6,300 nucleotides of DNA from Candidatus Collierbacteria bacterium RIFOXYD1_FULL_40_9 (lineage in GTDB: Bacteria > Patescibacteriota > Microgenomatia > UBA1400 > MFAQ01), in the NCBI GenBank assembly GCA_001776275.1, contig MFAQ01000024.1, forward strand, positions 356 through 6,655, read 5' to 3'. A model generated the notes under the pieces. The model did not search any database and was not told the DNA's origin. It was given only the letters and a program-made list of their open reading frames with translations. Of this stretch, positions 1 through 4,722 are shown piece by piece; position 1 is the stretch's first letter; the number at the start of each line of letters is the position of its first letter. Both the position numbers and the translations under genes were made by a program.

Positions 1-170
1 TTTCCGAATACACTTTCGAAAATACGTCGGAATCAACCTGGAAAGGGGTTGCGACAGTAAGAGTCTACAAAACTAAGATGTCTGCATTCGATAATGTGTA
101 TGTTCATGAAATCGAAAGACCAAACTGTCCTACGGAATATGTAGTAGCTCCAAAAGAGCACAGAATCTAA
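1..170 (+). CDS. C-terminal end of an unidentified protein (partial, cut by left edge)
   Basis: Frame 3 is open from the first base to a TAA at 168-170 and encodes 55 residues ending in VVAPKEHRI. The other two forward frames close inside this stretch (frame 1 has a TAA at 58-60). The start lies left of the window. The visible part alternates hydrophobic and polar residues (for example GVATVRVYKT), which suggests beta structure. It holds one cysteine and no motif I recognise, so I give no function. Its stop overlaps the stop of the convergent DUF4256 gene within the four bases CTAA at 167-170. That tail-to-tail packing resembles the other convergent junctions here and supports this being a real gene end. 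It is a short remnant with no homology evidence. Confidence 0.6.
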   Translation, partial: SEYTFENTSESTWKGVATVRVYKTKMSAFDNVYVHEIERPNCPTEYVVAPKEHRI

Positions 171-691
171 ATTTTTACTTTTCCCCTAAATCCCCGCGAG
201 GCGTAGTACGATTCGGCCCCGTTATGGTAAAAGAAAACTCGATCATAGCGTCTGTCAGCAAAAACCGCCCCGCCTAGATCGCGCACCTCCTTTGGAGTCT
301 TGACCCAGCTTGATGTTTTTAAGTCAATTTCCCCGAGAGACTGTAGCTGTCGGTAGTCTTCCCCAGTTAGTATTTCAATACCTATCTCAGTAGCCATTTC
401 AATGGCACTACTAAGAGGTGCGTGCTCCTTTCGAGAAAGTCTGCTTTTTCTGTCATAACACAGACTTCTTCTATTCTTAGGACTCTCTAAACTGCAGTCA
501 ACAAAATAAAGCTTGTCTCCAATTTCTACCACATCTGGTTCACCACCCGTTTTCTCCATTTTCTCAACAGTTGCAAGTAGATTCATATTTTTTCTTAGTT
601 TATCTTCAATTGTCGACCAACTCACACCTCCATGTCGGTGTTTATTTTTCTCAAATCTATCTCTTAGAATCTCTATTGTTTTATTTACCAT
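167..691 (-). CDS. DUF4256 family protein
   Basis: The 174-residue product matches my memory of the DUF4256 family along its whole length, and the length is close to normal for it. Hallmarks are MEKTGGEPDVV (residues 45-55), the FVDCSLESPKNRRSLCYDR stretch (63-81), SRKEH (86-90), KTSSWVKTP (125-133), LGGAVFADRRYD (139-150) and YHNGAESYYASRGFRG (155-170). The biochemical role is not known to me. The many invariant polar residues (E51, D53, D65, C66, R74, R75, D80, R81, H156, N157, E160) suggest an enzyme or nucleic-acid-processing fold, but that is inference. The ATG at 689-691 is the only start that fits the family N-terminus. No Shine-Dalgarno sequence precedes it. A TAAAAT hexamer sits 5 nt upstream, and a terminator hairpin for the gene behind it lies only about 12 nt upstream, so the mRNA may be leaderless. 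Confidence 0.9.
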   Translation of the reverse strand: MVNKTIEILRDRFEKNKHRHGGVSWSTIEDKLRKNMNLLATVEKMEKTGGEPDVVEIGDKLYFVDCSLESPKNRRSLCYDRKSRLSRKEHAPLSSAIEMATEIGIEILTGEDYRQLQSLGEIDLKTSSWVKTPKEVRDLGGAVFADRRYDRVFFYHNGAESYYASRGFRGKVKI

Positions 692-703
692 TGTTTATTT
701 TAC

Positions 704-726
704 AAAAAAACCGGACATAAGTCCGG
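704..726 (-). terminator. Rho-independent terminator of the 736-1181 gene
   Basis: Read on the minus strand, a perfect 6-bp stem CCGGAC/GTCCGG (726-721 and 716-711) with the 4-nt loop TTAT is followed directly by seven T residues (710-704). It begins about 10 bp after the TAG stop at 736-738. On the plus strand the hairpin has no T tract behind it, so it acts in one direction only. It is the only textbook intrinsic terminator I found in the window. Confidence 0.85.
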
Positions 727-735
727 CATTGAATA

Positions 736-939
736 CTACCACCCAAATACCGCGTTCCACCCACTCTTTCTCAGTTTTAGGCGCAGATGTTGGATGTCAG
801 TCAGAATTGACTCCCCATAACTACCATCAAGCATGTCATCTGGCAGGTAATCAAGCGGGACTAGCAAGTTTCCGTAGCTAAATTTATCTATCTCACACGC
901 CTTTACACAAAGCAATGCTATCCAGCGGATACGCTCCAC
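736..939 (-). pseudogene. C-terminal part of a frameshifted hypothetical gene
   Basis: This frame is open from a TGA at 982-984 to the TAG at 736-738. An ORF call would start it at a GTG (937-939), but no Shine-Dalgarno or promoter precedes that codon. Reading further upstream gives GLPLPIDPVERIRWIALL, which follows naturally after MNKAG of the 918-1181 ORF. I therefore read it as the second half of one gene of about 148 residues, separated by a missing base in the G4 run at 962-965. The segment is rich in hydrophobic and acidic residues (LLVPLDYLPDDMLDGSYGESIL) and ends in GWNAVFGW just before the terminator. I do not recognise the family. Independent translation from the GTG is possible but less likely. 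Confidence 0.6.
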
Positions 940-1181
940 CGGGTCAATTGGAAGTGGTAAACCCCTGCTTTGTTCATTCTTTCAAAAACCTTCATCAGGT
1001 CTTCGTCCTGCCACCAATTTATACCTATGTCTTGTTTTTCAAAGTTTTCCAAACACGAGACGATTGATCTTCTAAGAAAAACCTTCTTAGCCTGGTTGCT
1101 AATTTCCTTGGCATTTGAATAATCGGGCGAAACCATCTGAAATGTTTCATTTGCTAGCTTGTAAAACGCTTTATCTCTCAT
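918..1181 (-). CDS. Hypothetical protein, N-terminal part of a frameshifted gene
   Basis: The 87-residue ORF starts at the ATG at 1179-1181, which has the only convincing Shine-Dalgarno sequence in the window (GAGGT, 4 nt spacing after GAGG) and a TATAAT promoter upstream. Residues 1-72 look like a soluble, helical, charged protein (KAFYKLANETFQMV, KEISNQAKKVFLRR, WWQDEDLMKVFERMNK). After G73 the frame yields 14 unconvincing residues (VYHFQLTRWSVSAG) and ends at a TAG. The -1 frame from that point continues the protein to 736, giving 148 residues if one G is added to the G4 run. No signal peptide or membrane segment is visible, and I do not recognise the family. The intact regulatory elements at both ends of the combined gene suggest either a recent mutation or a sequencing or assembly error. 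Confidence 0.65.
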   Translation of the reverse strand: MRDKAFYKLANETFQMVSPDYSNAKEISNQAKKVFLRRSIVSCLENFEKQDIGINWWQDEDLMKVFERMNKAGVYHFQLTRWSVSAG

Positions 1182-1184
1182 TTT

Positions 1185-1189
1185 ACCTC
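1185..1189 (-). promoter_or_regulatory. Shine-Dalgarno site of the 1181 start
   Basis: The minus strand reads GAGGTAAAATG, placing GAGG 4 nt before the ATG. It fixes the start at 1181. It stands out because no other gene in the window has a comparable ribosome binding site. Confidence 0.65.
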
Positions 1190-1209
1190 ACTTTTTCATG
1201 TTCAACGAG

Positions 1210-1238
1210 ATTATAGCTTATTAAGTAAGTGTTGACAT
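1210..1238 (-). promoter_or_regulatory. Promoter of the frameshifted gene (divergent from pnuC)
   Basis: On the minus strand a perfect -10 TATAAT (1215-1210) is preceded, after 17 bp, by ATGTCA (1238-1233), a 4/6 match to the -35 consensus. Transcription would start near 1203 and give a leader of about 22 nt that contains the GAGGT site. The -35 hexamer overlaps the -35 of the opposing pnuC promoter almost completely, so the two may compete or be controlled together. Confidence 0.6.
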
Positions 1239-1244
1239 AACACT
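1228..1244. promoter_or_regulatory. Palindromic candidate operator over both -35 elements
   Basis: AGTGTT (1228-1233) and AACACT (1239-1244) form a perfect 6-bp inverted repeat with a 5-bp centre, GACAT. The palindrome covers the TTGACA of the pnuC promoter and the -35 of the divergent promoter. A third half-site-like AACAC follows at 1245-1249. A dimeric repressor bound here would block pnuC-nadR and possibly the divergent gene. No regulator gene is visible in the window, so its identity is unknown. A short inverted repeat in AT-rich DNA can also arise by chance. Confidence 0.4.
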
Positions 1245-1259
1245 AACACATGCTATAAT
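1232..1259 (+). promoter_or_regulatory. Consensus promoter of pnuC-nadR, predicted leaderless
   Basis: The -35 TTGACA (1232-1237) and -10 TATAAT (1254-1259) are both perfect consensus hexamers, separated by 16 bp. The bases TGC before the -10 make it an extended -10 as well. The expected transcription start, about 7 nt past the -10, falls on or beside the A of the pnuC ATG at 1266. The transcript would therefore have essentially no 5' leader, in agreement with the absence of a Shine-Dalgarno site. Confidence 0.88.
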
Positions 1260-1265
1260 AGCCTC

Positions 1266-1925
1266 ATGGATATTACAAAACTATTCAATGTAAACACTCT
1301 AATTTTTACTCTTTGGGGGTATCCCATGAGCTACCTTGAGTTTTTTGGCACAATTTTTACTGCCTGGTCAGTATACTTAGCCGCCAAAAACAAGATTTCA
1401 ACTTGGCCAACAAGTATTATCGGAATTATTCTTTACGGGTTCCTTTTTTATCAAATTCAGCTTTACTCTGACCTCTTCGAGCAAATATATTACTTTATTA
1501 CTGCTTTTTGGGGGTGGTATCTTTGGAAACATTCCAAGAGGGTAGTGGGCAAAGAGCGACCAGTCACATCGTCAAAAACACCCCAAAATCTACTTGGTTT
1601 GGGAGCTACAGTCTTACTAAGCTTTTTACTTTATCTATTTATGTCTAGGATACACCTCATTCTTCCTAGTATTTTTCCAACACCAGCCTCTTTTCCTTTT
1701 CTTGACGCTTTTACTACAGCTCTAAGTTTTGTGGCTACTATTTACCTAGCAAAAAGAAAAATTGAAAATTGGTACTACTGGATAGTCGTAGATATTATTG
1801 GTGTTTGGCTCTACTTTCAAAAAGATGTATATTTCTTGTCCCTTCTCTACTTTGTCTTTCTAATAAATGCTCTTTATGGTTACAAAAAGTGGTTATCAGA
1901 AGTCGATGAACAACAAAACGTATAA
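1266..1925 (+). CDS. pnuC: Nicotinamide riboside transporter PnuC
   Basis: This 219-residue integral membrane protein belongs to the PnuC family of vitamin facilitators, which typically run about 220-240 residues. It would let nicotinamide riboside (NR) enter the cell, where phosphorylation traps it. Family features are WGYPMSYLEFFGT (17-29), the WPTSIIG segment (47-53), YQIQLYSDLFEQ (62-73), FWGWYLW (81-87) and the diagnostic ENWYYWIVVD (167-176). I see about seven hydrophobic segments, near 21-40, 47-64, 67-87, 109-127, 147-162, 169-184 and 188-206, with a positive loop around 88-98. The ATG at 1266 fits the family N-terminus and the leaderless promoter. An in-frame ATG at 1326 would cut off conserved sequence. 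PnuC relatives carrying thiamine or riboflavin exist, but the overlapping nadR argues strongly for NR. Confidence 0.93.
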   Translation: MDITKLFNVNTLIFTLWGYPMSYLEFFGTIFTAWSVYLAAKNKISTWPTSIIGIILYGFLFYQIQLYSDLFEQIYYFITAFWGWYLWKHSKRVVGKERPVTSSKTPQNLLGLGATVLLSFLLYLFMSRIHLILPSIFPTPASFPFLDAFTTALSFVATIYLAKRKIENWYYWIVVDIIGVWLYFQKDVYFLSLLYFVFLINALYGYKKWLSEVDEQQNV

Positions 1926-2910
1926 GACTGGGTTGGTAATAGGCAAGTTCTACCCTTTTCACCTCGGACACCAGTTTCTTTTAGAGACTGCCATAAAGCA
2001 ATGTCAACGCCTTACAGTTATCGTTTGCCAAACTGACAGGTATCAAATTCCAGTAGAAATAAGAGCTAAATGGATTAGAAATACTTTTCCAGATGCAAAT
2101 GTCAGAATCTTTCACCATGACCCAGAAATGGATTCGGACTCAGTGAACGTCTCCGAAAAATGGGCAGAAATCACAGTCCGATTTCTCAAATTTATCCCAG
2201 TCGCGGTTTTTAGTTCAGAAAGCTACGGAGAACCATACGCAAGATATATGGGCTCAAAACACGTTTTAGTTGATTTAAACAGAAAAAGAGTGACTATTTC
2301 TGGGACAAGAATTAGAAATGACCTCAAAAATAATTGGAACTATTTAACTCCAGAATCAAAAGCCTACTTTGCAAAAAGAATTGTCATAGTCGGTGCCGAG
2401 TCTACCGGAACAACAACTTTAACTCAAGACTTGGCTCGACAATATAAAACTGCCTGGGTTCCAGAATACGGTAGAGCATACTACGAGGGAAAAATGACAA
2501 GCCCAACTCTTAATAATTGGCAAACTTCTGAGTTTGTTCATATTGCTAGTATTCAAAATCAAATCGAAAACAGTCTCAGTAAGCACGCCAACAAAGTTGT
2601 TTTTTGTGATACTAACGCTTTTGCAACCGAAATTTGGCACGAGCGATATGTGGGTTTTATGAGTAATGCTGTCAAAAAAGTTTCCCAAAAAGCTCTCGTT
2701 GACCTTTACATTGTTACCGACACCGATATTCCCTTTGTTCAGGATGGCACCAGAGATGGGCAACATCAACGACAACACATGCACAATCGCTTCATTGAGG
2801 AGCTGAACAAACGTAAACTACCATACATAGTCGTAAGTGGCCCTCGCAAAAACCGCCTCAAACAGGCAATGAGCCTTATTGATCCTCTACTTTCTTCTTG
2901 GAAAGTTTAG
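1906..2910 (+). CDS. nadR: NadR-type bifunctional NMN adenylyltransferase / ribosylnicotinamide kinase
   Basis: The 334-residue product has two domains. The N-terminal one is a nucleotidyltransferase (NMN + ATP to NAD+), with GKFYPFHLGH (13-22) containing the HxGH motif, and ISGTRIR (131-137) as the ISxTxxR motif. The C-terminal one is an NR kinase (NR to NMN), with P-loop GAESTGTTT (163-171), WVPEYGRAYY (184-193), FCDTNAFATEIW (233-244) and DTDIPFVQDGTRDG (272-285). The P-loop has T169 where lysine is expected. The helix-turn-helix of enterobacterial NadR is absent, so this is an enzyme rather than a repressor. I chose the ATG at 1906, not the in-frame ATG at 1867, because the family fold begins right after it. 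It overlaps pnuC by 20 nt, implying cotranscription and coupled translation. Together the two genes form a complete NR-to-NAD+ route. Confidence 0.93.
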   Translation: MNNKTYKTGLVIGKFYPFHLGHQFLLETAIKQCQRLTVIVCQTDRYQIPVEIRAKWIRNTFPDANVRIFHHDPEMDSDSVNVSEKWAEITVRFLKFIPVAVFSSESYGEPYARYMGSKHVLVDLNRKRVTISGTRIRNDLKNNWNYLTPESKAYFAKRIVIVGAESTGTTTLTQDLARQYKTAWVPEYGRAYYEGKMTSPTLNNWQTSEFVHIASIQNQIENSLSKHANKVVFCDTNAFATEIWHERYVGFMSNAVKKVSQKALVDLYIVTDTDIPFVQDGTRDGQHQRQHMHNRFIEELNKRKLPYIVVSGPRKNRLKQAMSLIDPLLSSWKV

Positions 2911-3340
2911 CCTTTTTAGGTTTTTCCTCTAGTTTTGGAGCACTAAGGGTTTCAACTAATCGGTCAATCTTTTCATTTAACTTCATTATTTCATCGCGAA
3001 GCATTAAAATGTTTCGATTGTCTCTTTCTTCTCTAGTTTCGATTGGACTACCATCGCGCTCAAATCTTCGCACACGGGTATTGTCATCTGGTCGACTAGT
3101 GCGCTGTGGTCTTGGACCATTTTTGGCTTCAAAACAACTACTACAAAGTACTGGTCTCGCCCCTGTTGGTCTAAAAGGCACTTCACAGTCTCTACCACAT
3201 TCATCACAAACAGCCCTAAACATCTCTTTGGGTCCACCAAAACCTCTATTTCCGCCACCACCACCTCCAAAGCCACCTCTACTAAATCCACTATTTCCTC
3301 TATCACCTCCAAATCCGCCACCGCGGTTAAAATTTTTCAT
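2876..3340 (-). CDS. RGG-rich protein with CxxC-x17-CxxC zinc ribbon
   Basis: The 154-residue product starts with a disordered glycine/arginine/phenylalanine region (residues 6-36, with several RGG and GGFGG units). A zinc-ribbon module follows: C45-x2-C48, seventeen residues, then C66-x2-C69, with FRAVCDECGRDCEVPF and RPTGARPVLCSSCF around it. Next come a basic linker (75-108), a likely helix or coiled coil (about 108-133, MLRDEIMKLNEKIDRLVETL) and a lysine-rich tail. I know this CxxC-x17-CxxC module from CPR and other environmental genomes. Its function is unsettled. RGG repeats plus a zinc ribbon suggest nucleic acid, probably RNA, binding (inference). I chose the ATG at 3340 because MKNFNRGG is a typical N-terminus and a TGCTATAAT promoter ends 7 nt before it. 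An in-frame ATG at 3397 would lie upstream of that promoter. The 3' end overlaps nadR by 35 nt. Confidence 0.87.
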   Translation of the reverse strand: MKNFNRGGGFGGDRGNSGFSRGGFGGGGGGNRGFGGPKEMFRAVCDECGRDCEVPFRPTGARPVLCSSCFEAKNGPRPQRTSRPDDNTRVRRFERDGSPIETREERDNRNILMLRDEIMKLNEKIDRLVETLSAPKLEEKPKKAKLSKKKVEDQ

Positions 3341-3347
3341 ATCCCAT

Positions 3348-3356
3348 ATTATAGCA
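3348..3356 (-). promoter_or_regulatory. Extended -10 promoter of the zinc-ribbon gene, predicted leaderless
   Basis: The minus strand carries TGC followed by a perfect TATAAT (3356-3348), ending 7 nt before the ATG at 3340. There is no good -35 at 16-18 bp, consistent with an extended -10 promoter. Including one more base, the 10-mer ATGCTATAAT is identical to the one before pnuC. Transcription would begin at or next to the start codon. Confidence 0.7.
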
Positions 3357-3407
3357 TCTAATTTGTCGAAAATATACCGATCTCCAGGCACAAACATCTT
3401 TTTAAGT

Positions 3408-3413
3408 TAAAAT
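3408..3413 (+). promoter_or_regulatory. Possible -10 element of the Nudix gene
   Basis: TAAAAT (5/6 match to TATAAT) ends 6 nt before the ATG at 3420, the same geometry as the stronger promoters. The best -35 at 17 bp is CAGGCA (3385-3390), only 3/6. No Shine-Dalgarno sequence is present, so a leaderless start is plausible. In DNA this rich in A and T such a hexamer is weak evidence. Confidence 0.35.
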
Positions 3414-3419
3414 ATTAAA

Positions 3420-3941
3420 ATGACAATTTACAACTTTTGCTCAAACTGCGGCTCACCTCTATCCACAAACAAACTCAATGTCCCAACTTGCGCAAGTTGC
3501 AACATTTCCTATTATCAAAATTCAAAGCCTACAGCTGGAGTGCTACCAGTAAAAGATGGTATGGTTCTGCTTTCGCGTCGCGGTGAGGAGCCAAATATTG
3601 GCAGTATTGATATTATTGGTGGTTTCCTAGAAGAAGGTGAACACCCCGAAGTTGGCGCCATCCGAGAAGCTAAAGAGGAAACTGGTTTGGATATCAAAAT
3701 TACCGACTTTCTCTGTATTCTCATGGATACCTATCAAGTTGGAAACTATGCCATTCAGAACACTTACTACATCGGAGAAATTGTCGGCGGGAAGATGAAA
3801 CCAATGGACGATGTTGCCTCGCTAGAGTGGGTGCCAATAAACAAGCTGCCACTAGTCAGTGGTTTTTCAAACGTCACCGAAGCTCTAAGCAGACTAAAAA
3901 AGTGGCATCAATCACATCAATCTACTTCGCTGCCACAATAA
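3420..3941 (+). CDS. Nudix hydrolase with N-terminal zinc ribbon
   Basis: The 173-residue protein begins with a four-cysteine zinc ribbon (C7-x2-C10 and C24-x2-C27, FCSNCGSPL and CASCNISYY). A Nudix domain follows with a perfect Nudix box: G68-x5-E74-x7-R82-E83-A84-K85-E86-E87-T88-G89-L90. E83, E86 and E87 should bind the metal that cleaves a nucleoside-diphosphate-linked substrate. The zinc ribbon recalls NADH pyrophosphatase NudC. However, the SQPWPFP signature that follows the Nudix box in NudC is missing and the protein lacks NudC's N-terminal domain, so the substrate is open. It is too short to hold the winged helix of an NrtR-type Nudix regulator. The start has no Shine-Dalgarno site. 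The last 20 nt overlap the convergent methyltransferase gene. The C-terminal HQSHQS comes from a small direct repeat. Confidence 0.9.
   Translation: MTIYNFCSNCGSPLSTNKLNVPTCASCNISYYQNSKPTAGVLPVKDGMVLLSRRGEEPNIGSIDIIGGFLEEGEHPEVGAIREAKEETGLDIKITDFLCILMDTYQVGNYAIQNTYYIGEIVGGKMKPMDDVASLEWVPINKLPLVSGFSNVTEALSRLKKWHQSHQSTSLPQ
3906..3922. repeat. Short tandem direct repeat CATCAATC x2
   Basis: CATCAATC occurs at 3906-3913 and 3915-3922 with one A between, a 9-nt period that encodes HQS-HQS at the end of the Nudix protein. It lies immediately beside the stop of the convergent methyltransferase gene (3922-3924). A simple slippage duplication is the likely cause. Confidence 0.6.
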
Positions 3942-4722
3942 TCCCAGTGGATCTAAAGCTTTCCAGCTCATCATCACTAAAACCAAAATCTTCTTTCCAT
4001 TTATTTTTTAAGTAGGGGATGGTTGACGATCTCTGAAAACTAACTTGCATATCCAAAAGCTCAAAAATCCGGTCATATGTTTCAAAGCTTACCGGTACAT
4101 AATTTTCTTTTACTTCTCTTTGCCAGTTATCCGCATACATATATTTAAGCAAAAAGTGATTTACGCTCTTAATTGAATTCATCTTGCCAAAATATTTCTC
4201 AAAGTCATCAATTTGCGGTTTTAGCTCTTCCCTACTGATCTTCTTCAAGATATCAGTTAGCCAAAGTTGTGACTTGTCAGCATATTCATACAAAATCATG
4301 TCTCGAATAATAATTTCACCTCCCATGTTAAGCAGTTCTCTAGCGTCCGATAATGCTTTGACAACCGAAGATATTCCCTCACCGTAACTAAAAAACTCAT
4401 GAAGTACGGAACAAAACAGTATCGCGTCATATCGCTCAGTTTCTGCAAGTTTATCCCGCAAATATCTTTTTTCAAATCTAACATTTGCCCTCCCAGCCAC
4501 TTTCTCGTTTGCCAGGTCAACAAAGTCATCATCTAAATCAATCCCCACAAAGTTAACCGTGGGAAACATATCCGCAAGCGCCAAAGTCACAGTTCCATCC
4601 GCGCACCCTACATCCAAAACACTTTTTACATCTTTAGAGAAATATTTAGCTATTTTCAACTTCTCTTGAAGTGGCTTGCTCATTCTATCCAGATATCTAT
4701 TTATATCGGTTATTTGCTCCAT
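3922..4722 (-). CDS. Class I SAM-dependent methyltransferase (second gene of pair)
   Basis: The 266-residue protein has a Rossmann methyltransferase core. SAM-binding motif I is VLDVGCADG (35-43), the acidic residue after strand beta-2 is D62 in VGIDLD (59-64), and a motif IV region YDAILFCSVLHEFFSYGEG spans 98-116. After LLNMGGEIIIRD (130-141), a helical C-terminal part (about 145-240) rich in aromatic and charged residues may form a substrate lid. The substrate cannot be told from sequence. I see neither the NPPY motif of N6-adenine methylases nor the catalytic Pro-Cys of cytosine-C5 methylases, so a small molecule, protein or RNA is as likely as DNA. The ATG directly follows the TAG of the upstream methyltransferase gene (TAGATG), indicating an operon and translational coupling. 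No signal peptide or membrane segment is evident. The 3' end overlaps the Nudix gene by 20 nt. Confidence 0.88.
   Translation of the reverse strand: MEQITDINRYLDRMSKPLQEKLKIAKYFSKDVKSVLDVGCADGTVTLALADMFPTVNFVGIDLDDDFVDLANEKVAGRANVRFEKRYLRDKLAETERYDAILFCSVLHEFFSYGEGISSVVKALSDARELLNMGGEIIIRDMILYEYADKSQLWLTDILKKISREELKPQIDDFEKYFGKMNSIKSVNHFLLKYMYADNWQREVKENYVPVSFETYDRIFELLDMQVSFQRSSTIPYLKNKWKEDFGFSDDELESFRSTGIIVAAK

Noticed and set aside
961..967. Programmed -1 frameshift at the G4 run
   Set aside because: The zero-frame codons GCA-GGG-GTT do not form an X-XXY-YYZ slippery heptamer, and I saw no strong downstream stem. A mutation or sequencing error is the simpler reading.
1867..1905. Upstream nadR start at ATG 1867
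   Set aside because: It would enlarge the overlap with pnuC to 59 nt, and the added 13 residues are simply the shifted reading of the pnuC C-terminus. The nucleotidyltransferase fold begins just after the ATG at 1906.
2419..2784. 121-codon minus-strand open frame inside nadR
   Set aside because: It lies wholly inside a gene with strong two-domain family motifs. Its translation looks like antisense of that gene, with no recognisable motif, promoter or SD.
3341..3397. Longer N-terminus for the zinc-ribbon protein (ATG at 3397)
   Set aside because: It would place the TGCTATAAT promoter inside the coding region. The extra 19 residues do not look like the family N-terminus, which begins MKNFNRGG.
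2898..3410. 170-codon plus-strand open frame with a proline-rich stretch opposite the zinc-ribbon gene
   Set aside because: The prolines are the antisense reading of glycine codons (GGN read as NCC). The minus strand carries the zinc-ribbon cysteines and the promoter, so this is a shadow.
3420..3941. Nudix protein as NudC or as the NrtR regulator of pnuC-nadR
   Set aside because: The NudC signature SQPWPFP is absent and there is no C-terminal winged helix. It remains a generic zinc-ribbon Nudix hydrolase.
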